In this document: piece by piece, positions 22,659 to 33,866 of the stretch
How positions within the stretch are numbered: the stretch's first letter is position 1
Layout: each line of letters starts with the position of its first letter
DNA from: Echinometra lucunter
Taxonomy: Eukaryota; Echinodermata; Echinoidea; Camarodonta; Echinometridae
Direction: 5' to 3'
Assembly (NCBI GenBank): GCA_029962745.1
Contig: CM057153.1
Span: 7,603,186 to 7,667,185, forward strand
Length of the DNA: 64,000 nucleotides
Translations under genes and position numbers: made by a program
The notes under the pieces: generated by a model
Seen by the model: only the letters and a program-made list of their open reading frames with translations
Database searches by the model: none
Told to the model about the DNA's origin: nothing

Positions 22659-23363
22659 CAGGGGAAACTCGGTATAACGAGGTCGTCGGGACCGAAGGGT
22701 TTTCCTCGTTATAGCCGTTACCTCGTTATATCAGAACAAACAAAAAAGTGTATGTATGGGACTACATGTACATACATGAATGTACAGAGGTCTGCTGCCG
22801 CTACTTATGAACTCATTTTGCAGCTACAGAGACATTGATAATAATATCATTCTCTGATCTAGCTGATAATATTCTGGATAATATTAGAAAATGTGTTTAA
22901 ACTACTAATTTCAGACGCCAAAATTACCGATAACATGAAAGTTCATCGCACCATCGAGGTTGCCTGTTCTGCGATATGAAAAAAAAAAGTTACGCACTGT
23001 ACTATACTACAAATAAAAACTCGTAATCTGCGTGCATCGGCCGCCCAGTTGAGCGAGCTGGGACTTGTTTGTGCCAGTAGCGGTGCCGTTATCTCTGCTG
23101 AATGATTTTAGCGGGGGGTTTTGTTGATAAAGCTGCAGTGAAATTTGCTTGCTCGTTATAACGGGAATGATTATCAATGTATTTCTTTGTTTAAGGGGTT
23201 CAGGATTTAGCTCGTTATAGCCGATATCTCGTTATAACCGATCTCGTTATAACAGGTTCATGCCGCCATAGACTTACACGTAAGTAAATTTGGGACCGTG
23301 ACAAAACCCTCGTTATAGCCGTTACCTCGTTATAGCCGAGCTCGTTATATCGGGATTTCCCTG
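22659..23363. mobile_element. pogo/Tigger-like non-autonomous element
   Basis: Imperfect inverted ends CAGGGGAAACTCGGTATAAC and its right counterpart (CAGGGAAATCCCGATATAAC on the minus strand) are flanked by TA on both sides (22657-22658, 23364-23365). Nine CTCGTTATA motifs sit near the two ends, mostly at the right. Ends of the CAG...CTCG-TATAACGAGG type with TA duplication suit the pogo/Tigger branch of Tc1/mariner. No transposase frame remains in the 705 bp. Confidence 0.65.
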
Positions 23364-23606
23364 TACCACAAAGTTTCACTAGTAGACAGGAGTTGCCGCA
23401 GCACATGGATCATCAAATCTGATTAATGGTGTATTTGACGTACAGAGAAGTACACACATACTTCTGTGAGATGTAAAGTCCAAAGGCCAGGATTTCTCGT
23501 CAATAATCTGCTTGCAGCTCTATCTCAAGGCATTCTTCAGATTTCCTTTACAGTTAATACTTGAAGTTGCTTCTCTTCAGAAATTGAGAAATAAACATGG
23601 AGCTCT

Positions 23607-25220
23607 TCACTTTCTGATGTTTGCATACCGAACATGCTCTTCATCGGGAATATCTTCGTTTAACTTTTTCATCCTGTTCTTGCTCTTCAAAATTTCATAG
23701 CGATTCTTGTCCACGCTGATCTTCGCCATGGCAAATGAGGAAACTCCTATGACCATGATACCAGCCCTGTGGATTAATTAAAAGATGAAATGGTATTTGC
23801 TCCTGGATATTCAGTGTTCTTCCCAGGGGCATATGTCTCACTGAGGCCTGTACATTATCTGCATAAATCACTTTCTGAAAAGCTCCCTAAACGGGGATTA
23901 AAGTAGGACGGAAGTAGGAGTGATTTTAATACCCTAAACAGAGAAATAATGTATTACATCTCTGATTTTTATACCCTTAACAGGGATTTTATGCAAGGAT
24001 TGCATCATAATCTCCTAATGTAATAACCTTTTCCCAGATTTTCCTGATTTTGATACCCTTATGTGGATCCCGGTTTTCCCCGCCTGGTGCTGAAAAACAA
24101 CCCTTTTTCTACGTTTTTGTTTACGCAGATGATGTACAAGCCTCAGTGAGATATATCCCCCCCCCCCCCCCCGGAGTGTTTTTCAAAGTGGAGAAACATG
24201 TAGACCAAGATTTTATATTTTCATTTATTTTATCAGAAATATGACACGTACATGAGATAAAAATGATAACATAAGGTACGAGATTAAAAGAATACATTTA
24301 CACAAGGGACACTTTATGGAAATGAATGTTTTTATGATCACAATAAGTCATAATCTACTCTTTCAAGTTTATATTCTACAATTGTTCAGGCCCTAATTCT
24401 GTTTAAACTTTTCATTTAAATTTGGTTAATGCATTATAACAGATGCACTGTGGTCAGACTTAGTCTAGACCTTGGAAGGCTCTTTAGAACACAGTAGTTA
24501 GATACATGAATGAATGAATTGATAATGATAATGATGATAAATAAATGAATAGGTCCTAAATGAAAAAAAATTAAATGAAGCAAAAAGCTAAAGCTAAAAA
24601 AGCTAAAAATTCACGGCAATTCTCGCCAGTAATTTTTTTGAAAATGTCTGCAAGATCGCTCGCATCTAGTCGCGCATCGATGCGCATGCGCAAGTTAGTC
24701 GCCATTTTCTATCTGCATTTCAATGGACGCCGGGGAAACGTAAACAAGCGGTGAGTTTTTCCAACTACCCTCAGATAAATTTATATCGAAATTTCGGTTT
24801 TCATACGTCCAATTTTTAGTCCCAAATGTCAGTCGGGTTCGTGATGACTACAGCTGATAGTTACAGAGGCTGGTGGTCATGGTGGTGTCATTGACCTATG
24901 AGATTCTGAGAAAGTGATTTTCCAGGGGTTGTTTTGAAGTGCCAAGATGCTTGCTATGTACAAATAGGGGGTAAAAGCACTGGACGTCAATGGGGAGTAA
25001 TAGCGTTAGCGTTTGTTTTTTTTTTTGTTTTTTTTTTTTTTTTTTTTGTTTTTACTCCCCTGACGTCCCTGGAGTCTGGACTACCCTCACTCTCACGCTT
25101 CAATACGACAATACACAATACATAACATATGGGACCACGATAGACTTTCAATGTAGATCTATATTTGTCAGCTGTAACTCACCAACTCAGCAGAATTTTC
25201 GCAGATTTACCAAGGGCCAT
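23607..25220 (-). CDS. Small single-pass membrane protein, 65 aa, two exons
   Basis: Exon 1 is 25220-25183 (ATG to a TTG|gtgagt donor) and exon 2 is 23766-23607 (ccacag|GG acceptor to TGA). The 38 and 160 nt join in frame to 65 codons plus stop. The protein opens MALGKSAKILLSW, has one hydrophobic segment (about residues 9-28, LLSWAGIMVIGVSSFAMA), then a basic then mixed-charge tail, SVDKNRYEILKSKNRMKKLN and IPDEEHVRYANIRK. This layout, a short N-terminus, one membrane segment and a charged tail, is common in small mitochondrial-membrane or SMIM-type proteins, but I do not recognise the family and infer no function. Support is the clean splice sites, matching phase and coding-like exon 2. An ETS-like ACTTCCGG (25348-25355 region) lies just upstream. 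The 3' end of the transcript was not located. Confidence 0.7.
23767..25182 (-). other. Intron 1 of the 65-aa membrane protein gene
   Basis: Contains a C14 run at 24159-24172, a housekeeping-promoter-like cluster on the plus strand (24681-24750) and a short inverted repeat around a poly-T (GGACGTCAATGGGGAGTAA at about 24982-25000 against TTACTCCCCTGACGTCC at about 25053-25069). Confidence 0.5.
24660..24750 (+). promoter_or_regulatory. Candidate CpG-type promoter and 5' non-coding exon
   Basis: A perfect NRF-1-type palindrome TGCGCATGCGCA (24681-24692) is followed by a YY1-like GTCGCCATTTTC (24698-24709). The stretch ends at a strong donor, AAGCG|GTGAGT at 24750/24751. AAMP needs a 5' untranslated exon because its first coding exon begins at an acceptor (29070/29071); this could be it, 4.3 kb upstream. 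That link is inference. Confidence 0.35.
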
Positions 25221-26981
25221 GATTAAATATGCAGCAGGATTAATTTATGTGGCAATTACTACAGAACTAAGATTTCCGAAGCATATTCTGTGCCGGGATT
25301 CTGTGGTCGTTTTCTATCAAGTGGACGCATTATTGTCATTACGCAACTTCCGGTACACATAGCGGACATGTAGCAGACGACAAACGCGCGCTGTTCAATC
25401 CAGATTATCTTTTAATAGCAGCTATTTTTTCACGATTAGGCATGTATACTTTACGAAAATAAACATATTCAGGCTGGGGCCTTATGTGCTGTAACAGTCT
25501 CCAAAAGTCCAAAAATATAGGCTGGCATACAATTTTCAAACTAACAGTTCATTATTATAACCCAGGATGCAGTTCGAAAGCAGACTGAACCTATCAATCT
25601 ATTTTCAAATAAATTTCTTCTTCTTTCGTTAGGCTAAAGCATATCGATGGTTAAAGTGGCAATCAGTCATTTTGACTATTGTCGACAAGTGGAAATAACG
25701 AGAAATACGATAAGCTAAAAGATTAACATTTACAAGCAAGCAAGCAAACAAACAAAATAACAGACAAGAAGCGGACTGTGATTAAACTTCGGTTTGGGAA
25801 TTTCGATTTGCCACACAACCTACTGAATTATGCAACAATTCTAAAAATTTCCAATTTATCCTAAGCCTAATCATCATTATCAAAAGGCGAAAACTTCCCA
25901 TTTGTAAAGGCGTGTAGAGAAACATTTTTGACAGGAACTCTGTCACTCTGGCATATTTTGCTCAAAAATGAATTGTTTAGCATGTAGATTATGCGAGTGA
26001 AGGGAGTGAGCTAAAAAAAACAAACAAAACAAAACACATACACACACACACACGCCCGCGCGCACACACACACACACAACACACACACCCAGTTTATGAT
26101 TTATGATATAGGACTATAAAAAACAAAACAAAACAAAAAAAAAGTCCTTTGGGGCTTTGTTAAACCCGAATAAAGCACGCTTTGTTAATATTAATCTGCC
26201 TGTTCTAACTCATTACTTTTTGCTCAGTTTCATTTTTTTCCCCCTCTTTTTTGGGGAGAAAAACTGGCCCTTTTTATCAAAAGTATATACCGACGGCTAC
26301 CTCTGGGGAAACCTCCCTAAACTCCCCATGACTAGTCCCCCGAAGAAGGCCCAATATAAATCAATCATAGAGTCTTCAACTAAAGTATGACTAATTAATG
26401 AGGATAATGTAATTAGAGATTGCATATTTCACTGGATTGTTTATACAGGGAAGTTTTAGCATTAGTTAAAACATGTCTGATCATATTCTTGGAGTAATGA
26501 TATTTTCCTGCGTGCGAGGATCTAGGTGTATATTTGCCAACTCTACCGACGGTAGGCTCATATGCTTTAAAGCCTGTCAAAACTACCCTTTTCTGATAAT
26601 TACCTACATTTTAAAAACCATTTTCATCAATTTGATTGCATTATCTTAACATATTCTCCTATAGCGGGATTCTCTTTATTTTCTAGTTTTACGTTGCATG
26701 AATTTTGGAGAAGTTTAGGCCTGACGTACTTCCTGAGCCATTTTTCAAAAGTGAATCACGCAATGAGCATGATAACACTCCGAGTAATTATGAATATCTT
26801 TTGGGATTGGAGGCAGACGATATCTTTGTATTCGTAACTGAAGTTCATTTTCTTTGCATAGTATATTCATCACGTGTTTTTGTTTGTTTGTTTGTTTGTT
26901 TCAGATTTCAACCCGAATAAAGCAAGAAAGTTTAAATGATTAACTTAAATCGCCTACGCGCCAGGGTTCCATTGTGTCTTG
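25221..26981. other. Intergenic (5' flank of the small gene), no further gene
   Basis: AT-rich with a CA/CGCG microsatellite at 26036-26091 and (TTTG)n at about 26879-26901. Nothing coding was supported. Confidence 0.45.
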
Positions 26982-27257
26982 GGCCCGGGGGGGGGGGGGG
27001 GGGGGCGGCGCCGCATATTCTGAGAGGGGGCAAGATGACCCATACTTATGAGTTTATTTACTTTTTAAGTGAACAAAATGGATATCATATATAGTTGCAT
27101 GACCCATCAGCCCTTTCTTTCCCCCCTTCCTCTTCCTCTGTTTTGTCTCTTTTCCTAATCTTTTTTCTGTTTCTCCTCCTTTTTTCTCCTCTTTTTTTTT
27201 AATTACTTAAAATAGGGGGCGGTCGCCCCCTGCCCCCCTCCTGTAGCGCCGCCCCTG
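26982..27257. mobile_element. hAT-like MITE with G/C homopolymers
   Basis: The right end GTAGCGCCGCCCCTG and the left G-run followed by GGCGGCGCCGC are inverse of each other. The flanks TGTCTTGGGCC and TGTCGGGCC are similar and may be the target duplication. A solitary copy of the same right end (GGCGCCGCCCCTG) occurs at 50888-50900. Confidence 0.5.
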
Positions 27258-27761
27258 TGTCGGGCCCTTGGAAGGAGAGATTGGACCCGCACAATGCGTG
27301 GTTTGCCTTTGGACATGACAATATTCATTTTTCCTTTTTCGATTTCACTTTTTTGACGACACTATTCATGATATATAAATTCTCAATTGCATGATTCGTG
27401 TTTTGTGTGGAGTTCTTTGCTACATTTACAGGAAGACATTTGGTGAGCCGAATCGAAAACATTGTATTATACCTCTTTTAAGTTCTATTTGCATGTTTTC
27501 ATCCCTTGCTCAAAAATCCTATGCCAGATTGTCGATTCCTTGATTATGGAATGAACATATTGCCCCACGTATCTATTTTTGTGTAACACTAACAGACTAA
27601 CACTAACAGTTAATCATGGTTTGTTAATCTAACGTCATGAACGTTAAACTGAGACTGAAGCTCCTGACAATTTGCTCGAGCCTCCTGTAAAGTCACTTAG
27701 AATCTATACATGTACAAGCTTATCTGAGATAAGCTTGTACCCCATACTAGTAGTCCGCATA
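27258..27761. other. Intergenic with a short perfect palindrome
   Basis: AT-rich. At 27712-27740 GTACAAGCTTATCT is followed after one base by its exact reverse complement, a 29-nt hairpin with 14-bp arms. Confidence 0.6.
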
Positions 27762-28280
27762 ATCATGTTTCAGGCCCTCACTCACATGATCGATTATGTC
27801 TCCTGACATGACATAACTTAGACCACACATGCCACAGAAATAGTTTTGAAAAAAAAATGTGTTGATCGATCATCACGTCTTATCATCATTTTAATCTTCT
27901 GTTAAAACTCTCTTATATACTCACGTTTACGGCCCCACCAAACGCGATTCAATTATGATTAATACAGCAGCGGGGCTGATGAGCACAGTGTATTATATAC
28001 TCGTGTTTACGGCCCCACCAAATGGGATTCAAATATGATTAACACATGCAGCGGGGCTGATGCCCATCAGCCCCACTACCTTGATAATGATATCATAATC
28101 CTGTTTGGTGGGGCCGTAAACATGAGTATATATATTAGTGACATGGGTCGATCAAGTAAAATGGTGAAAATGTAAAAATGTAAAACTGAGTTTCATGATC
28201 GATCAACTATTGAAATGTACTTCGTGTGGGAATCAGCCACACATTCAAACTATATTAGAGGTGGGGCCTGAAACACGATA
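27762..28280. mobile_element. Foldback/MITE cluster with nested GGCCCCACCAAA repeats
   Basis: Outer ends TCATGTTTCAGGCCC (27763-27777) and GGGCCTGAAACACGA (about 28263-28278) are inverted. Inside are three related units opening with GTTTACGGCCCCACCAAA: 27925 and 28010 in plus orientation and about 28109-28127 in minus. Each is followed or preceded by GCAGCGGGGCTGAT or its inverse. The last two units form a hairpin centred on ATGCCCATCAG. Confidence 0.65.
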
Positions 28281-29070
28281 TTGCCTAGTAGTCATTGCGG
28301 TGGAAAAGCCTCAATAGCTTTTGTGTGTATTCCCAGGCATTTGGGCTTGGCACCCGTAGGTCAAAACTGGCGTTTTGAATAGCGAAACAAATTGCCGACG
28401 CGAACGCGAAATACATTGACTTAGATCTTCTATAAAAGAGAAGAAAAGTTTTGATTTTACTTACCAGCAATGTTCCTGAGGCTCTCAATTTTCCCCTTCC
28501 TGTCTCATATCTGATGAATGAACTGAAAATGGTGAATTTTAAGAAGAAAACTGACGCTTATCAGACTCGTAGGTTGACAGCATGTCGTCAAGTAACCAAT
28601 AGAAAAACATGCTTATGTACTTTCGGTACAGACTTGTCACATATAGGGGAACGAGGTCAATTCATTGACCGAGTTCACAGGATGAGTGGGGCTTGGTAGA
28701 AAATCACACATGAGAGGAAAATAATTGCTTGAAATTCCATTTTCTACTCTGAATCCCCAAATTTATGGCATATCAAGAGTTGAAGAGTTCCCTGAATCAG
28801 ATAATCTAGCGAATTAAAAAAAATTAAATCTTGCTTAGGGCAATTTTGTTGTCTGTTTTTGACTGCTGCAACGGTGAATGTTCGCTACAGTCCTATATAC
28901 GTTTGGCCCTATGACTGCTTTAAAGTTTAATCACAGCAGGCCTAATATTATCTCTTTTCTTTGCTATTTCCAGCTTAGAGATAAGGCTTGGGCACTAATG
29001 CACTTTTGTATCCATGTGCATATTTCCTGTTTTAATTGTCAGATTTTATTCCTGTTCTTATATTTTTCAG
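28281..29070. other. Upstream region / intron ahead of the first AAMP coding exon
   Basis: No coding signal. It ends in a pyrimidine-rich acceptor (tatttttcag at 29070), so at least the 3' portion is an intron in the 5' untranslated region of AAMP. Confidence 0.55.
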
Positions 29071-29082
29071 ATCTGTTACGAG

Positions 29083-32000
29083 ATGGACCCAAATGGAAAC
29101 CAAGATCAGGATTCTGATCTAGATGAAGGGATTGAACTCTATGATGATGATAATGATGTCCCTGCAGGTTAGTGTTTACATTTGCTTTCAGTCAATGTTC
29201 TACACCCCTTGGCTACTGGGACTAGGTGGCCCTTGTGGTAAAACTATGGAGATATTAGAATCCAGTAGTTAACGGGTAAAGGCACCTTATCATAAGTCAG
29301 AACCACTTTGGAACACAAGCCTTTAGCGCCTTTCCCGCTCAGCGTCTTTTCCCCTCCGATCCTCCCGTTCCTCAGACTAAACAACAGGGGATCGGGAAAG
29401 CCAGTGTAAAAGAACAGGTCGCGGAGCAAGATGATCAAAGACTTTTGATAAGTAGCCTAATATAGGTAGTGTTCTTGAAAGTCAAGCCATACATGTATGT
29501 GTGTGTCTAGTCTGACTCCTGAAATTCTGATGTGAAATGAAATGGTATGTTGTCAGTCAAGATAAACGATTGTTGTCTTGATAATTTGTGGTAAAGGAGC
29601 CATTTGTAGTGGAAGCGTAGACACTAAACTTGCTACATCATCAATATGATGCACATAAATTGCATGATTTAACATGTGGGCATACATTTTTAGAATCTCA
29701 CATATTGATATTGAGAGAAGAACCTGTTGAATTCTCTCATTCTTCAAGGCTGATTACTGTGCAATTATGCAACAACTTTAAAAGGTACTAAAACAATCTT
29801 GAATTTGGATACTTGTTCAGTCTCAAAGCAATGCTGTAAGTATTGAAGGTACTGCTGTAAAAAAAAAAAACCAAGCAAAATATAGTGATTCTTGAAATTA
29901 ATTCAGGATTTTATTTTCGGACCTTAAGTCCTAATCTGTAGCAAGTAACATACTTGTAAAATTTAATAGAAAAATGTGTGATGAAATGAATATTCATTCT
30001 CCTCTTTAGATGCCATTGCCAATGAAATGGGTGACATGGACTTCTATGATTACGAAGAGATGAATGATGAGGGGGATGATGAGGATGAAGGAAGAGGAAT
30101 CGATGAAGAAGGGGCCATGGCTGCTGCTCCTCCCAAAGATGATGCCGTGACACGCTTTGATAGTCATTCAGGTGAGCAATTATTTCTGTATGTACATACA
30201 TTTACCTAACTGTATTGGAGAGGGTGTGCATGTAGGAAGGAATTTATCATGTTTCCATGCAAACTAGTGTTGTTCTACTTGTTCTTAAATGGATCAGAAA
30301 AGACATAAAGTGAAATAATACCTCTTATATCCATTAATGTTCATGATTTAACACTTTTTAGTATTGTATAGGACACCTAATGACAAGACCTCAGATTTTC
30401 CCATTTATTTGTGTATTAGTATATTTTATTATTGTTATTTTTGTGCATGACCTATTAGGTGCTGTGTTCTGCTGTGACATTCATCCTGCTGGCGGATGTT
30501 TGGCCGTCACTGGAGGGGAAGATGACAAGGCCTACATCTGGAACACAACCACTGGAGAGTCAGTTTTAGAATGCACAGGTGAGACAGGAATTTGTCACCT
30601 ATAAAATCATGGCCCTGAAACATAGAACATTTTCCCTATTATCAGTCATATCTGTGCAATCAGTAGTAACTTATGATTAATTTTGTTTTACTGATAGACA
30701 CATCATTCAGATACAAATTATTAATCATAGAGAAAGTTGATGTACAGTAGATTTTCACATTTGATTGTAAGTCATTTTTGTATTATAGGGCTTGTTGAGG
30801 TTTTAAAATAGCTATTCAATCTCTCATCAATATTTGCAGCATTAATGAGGAAATCATCCTCTCTCTTGTTCAGATGCAATGTTCTGTTCTTTCTGCTATG
30901 ATTCTCAGAGAAATGGTAGTAGAACTGTTGCAGGACATGATGCACATTTTGCATAATGTTACTGAAATCTTACTAATGTTACATGCCTGTCATTTGCAAG
31001 ATAAGTTCTTTCTCTTTCCTTCAAATTTGATGAGAAAACCATTGTCAATCTACTGTGTTATTCTGAGAATATGAGAATCTCTTTAGGCATTGCTCTCAGA
31101 TATATATATGAATTTCTATTCCGTAATTGAACCACAATGAATATAGTTCATATGTGAATTTTTTTTTTTTTCCTTTTAGGGCACAATGACTCTGTGACAT
31201 GTGTATGTTTCAGTTATGATGGAGAGCTGGTTGCTACAGGTGACATGAGTGGTGTCATCAAAGTATGGAAACTTGCTGACAAAGATGAGATTTGGACTTA
31301 TGAATGCTCAGATTTAGAGGTTGGTTTCACCGATATCTTTTATGTCACCTACCCTGCATAGACCATTAATCAGGGCCAAGTCCTGGGCTTTCTTGTTTGC
31401 CTTTATGTGTCTTTGAGTGTGTTTAGAACATGTGAAAAAAGTTGTTCATATTCAAAACTACTGAATTGTAAAGAACCCCAATTTCCCCTGCACTTGTCTA
31501 CTCCTTGCTATTCATTTAAAAGTCCAGAAAACACATTGCTAAACATAACCAATCAGTTTATCAATGTCAGTAAATTGACTGTACATTTTGAGGAGTGATA
31601 ACTTAGTGATAGTGGAGCAGTGGAGTAATAGCTAGGAGGTCCTACATGTAGATTTGAAACCATATGATACATTTTAGCCTTTGGTGAAGCATTACTCCTC
31701 ACTACCCGGTCTCTTGAATAGGATTTCAGACTGTAGGTCCCCATGGTAGTCAGCCTATAAGAATATTCTTACCTGTCAGGTCAATACAAGTCAGTCAATA
31801 CAAGAACAACCAAACTCATGTCGGCATATTACTTTTTGAAAGGCATAATTTCAAACATTTTTACTGCATCAATTTTCTTGCAGTGGCTGAGATGGCATGG
31901 TGGTGCCAATGTTCTCCTTGGTGGAACAGTAGAGGGAAGTGTTTGGATGTGGAAGATACCATCAGGTGACTGTAAGATGATGCAAGGACATGGTTGTCAT

Positions 32001-33866
32001 CTGACATGTGGACAAATTTTCCCAGATGGTAAGTTGTAGTCCAGTGGAGCATTTCATGAAGAGTCTTGTCAGTGATTTTCACTGACAAATTTGGTCTCAG
32101 CCAATCTGTTGCAAGGATTTCAGTAGCTTGTAACAGTTGTCAGTGAAAATCACTGACAATACTCTTCATGAAACACTCCCCTGATGAATTTATTCTGTAT
32201 GAGGTGAAGATATGCTCTTTCCTAAGTTATGAATACATTATTATGTACAACGTGAAAAAACAAGACGGAACCTGTCAAGTACCCCATTTTTTGTGTTTTG
32301 TTTGTTTTGTTAAATGTATAATGGTGTGCTGTGGCAAATTTACATGTTTCTGAATAATGAATGGTAAGTAGACTTCTGTTTTGTTAAATATATATGGGTG
32401 TGCTGTAGCAAATTTACATGTTTCTGGATAATGAATTGTAAGTAGACTTCTAGCTCATACTATTATTTTCCTCTATTTTGTTAAAAGAACTTAACTTCAG
32501 GGGCCCGTTGCATAAAACTTACTATAATAGTAACTTTGCTATTATAGTAACTCTTCATGGAATACTGGATTTTGATTGGCTTGTTGAGCAACATGCCATG
32601 CTCAACAGCCAATCTAAATCCAGTATTCNNNNNNNNNNNNNNNNNNNNNNNNNNNNNNNNNNNNNNNNNNNNNNNNNNNNNNNNNNNNNNNNNNNNNNNN
32701 NNNNNNNNNNNNNNNNNNNNNNNNNNNNNNNNNNNNNNNNNNNNNNNNNNNNNNNNNNNNNNNNNNNNNNNNNNNNNNNNNNNNNNNNNNNNNNNNNNNN
32801 NNNNNNNNNNNNNNNNNNNNNNNNNNNNNNNNNNNNNNNNNNNNNNNNNNNNNNNNNNNNNNNNNNNNNNNNNNNNNNNNNNNNNNNNNNNNNNNNNNNN
32901 NNNNNNNNNNNNNNNNNNNNNNNNNNNNNNNNNNNNNNNNNNNNNNNNNNNNNNNNNNNNNNNNNNNNNNNNNNNNNNNNNNNNNNNNNNNNNNNNNNNN
33001 NNNNNNNNNNNNNNNNNNNNNNNNNNNNNNNNNNNNNNNNNNNNNNNNNNNNNNNNNNNNNNNNNNNNNNNNNNNNNNNNNNNNNNNNNNNNNNNNNNNN
33101 NNNNNNNNNNNNNNNNNNNNNNNNNNNNTTCTGTGTCAAATAAGTAAAATTTCTACCCATTCACCATCAAAGAACTTGTGAGAAATAATGAATGCAAAAT
33201 CAACTTCCAGCAGTTTGTAGAAAATATATACACCATTGGAGTATATGGAAGCATCTTGAACATATTTTTATGAAAAATGTCAAATTGTATGTTGAATAAG
33301 GAAAGTATGTTAACTCTTACTGTGTTTTCCTATTACATGTACAAGTATGGTTCTCGCCAGTACATAACACCCATGGTTCCAATACCATGCGTAAAGGGTT
33401 TCAGACAAGGAAGAACCATGTGTGAAATTGCTGCACCATGCGTGGCAACAAGAGTAAAAAAATATTGGAGTATATATTCCTAACAATAATGATAAATGTC
33501 ACAGATTGTTTTGCTTTTTGGCAATGTATTTTTACTTTTATGCCATTAGTAGACAACTCCTGCTTACCAAGAAGTATTTTTCATCCTTTTACTATAGCAT
33601 ATACTGCCGCCACACCTAACTTTAGGTGTTATTCCGTAAAACTTCTGAAACTTCCACGCTTTGCGCAGAGTGGAAACCGTGTGTGGATTTTTTTCTAGTG
33701 AGAACCCTGTGTACAAGTATATTTTGCAAAATACTCCATCTCTCAGTGTCCTCCCTTTTTCTCCCTTTTCTCTGACTCCTCCACCACCAGGGATGGCAAC
33801 ACCATAGTAACTGCTTCTGGTGATACATCAGCAAGAGTTTTCAAGGTCCAACAACCAGACAGATAG
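29083..33866 (+). CDS. AAMP: AAMP, WD40-repeat protein (centre lost at assembly gap)
   Basis: Angio-associated migratory cell protein is a conserved cytosolic WD40 propeller; the human protein is 434 residues. Coding exons seen: 29083-29167, 30010-30171, 30459-30578, 31180-31319, 31884-32028, and the last, 33791-33866. The first five join in frame to 217 residues with GT-AG introns. Residues 1 to about 75 are very acidic ([20 protein letters not shown]), as in the family. Blades follow: [40 protein letters not shown] with [12 protein letters not shown], then [20 protein letters not shown] and [11 protein letters not shown]. The last exon codes [17 protein letters not shown] and ends KVQQPDR, matching the family C-terminus (VQRPDR). 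About 190 residues, roughly blades 4-7, are absent from 32029-33790, where a 500-N gap lies. The ATG is the first in the exon beginning at 29071; a 5' untranslated exon must exist upstream. Identity is firm; the gene model is incomplete. Confidence 0.95.
32045..32182. repeat. Foldback MITE (TTTCATGAAGAG type) in AAMP intron
   Basis: Inverted ends of about 40 bp: GAGCATTTCATGAAGAGT and TTGTCAGTGATTTTCACTGA on the left mirror TCAGTGAAAATCACTGACAA and ACTCTTCATGAAACACTC on the right. The centre TCAGCCAATCTGTTGCAAGG is shared with the element at 21030. Confidence 0.8.
32304..32454. repeat. Tandem duplication, about 75-bp unit
   Basis: TTTTGTTAAATGTATAATGG and the following GTGTGCTGTGGCAAATTTAC...GTAAGTAGACTTCT occur twice in direct tandem with a few differences, within the AAMP intron before the gap. 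Confidence 0.85.
32500..32628. repeat. Foldback MITE with hairpin, running into the gap
   Basis: Starts GGGGCCCGTTGCATAAAACT, then an inner palindrome (TTACTATAATAGTAA...CTATTATAGTAA) and a strong hairpin, arms 32560-32589 and 32600-32628 (GAATACTGGATT...GATTGGCTTGTTGAGC). The right arm ends at the first N. Confidence 0.75.
32629..33128. other. Assembly gap, 500 N
   Basis: Exactly 500 unknown bases, likely an arbitrary length. The missing central AAMP exons should be here, since they are seen on neither side. Confidence 0.98.
33349..33708 (+). mobile_element. 360-bp MITE, copy 1
   Basis: Ends GGTTCTCGCCAG and CTAGTGAGAACC form a short inverted repeat. TGTACAAGTA flanks both sides, a likely target duplication of about 10 bp. 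The body is nearly identical to 40592-40946. It ends 82 bp before the last AAMP exon. Autonomous family not determined. Confidence 0.8.

Noticed and set aside
32478..33160. Open frames across the N gap
   Set aside because: They exist only because unknown bases were read as unknown residues.
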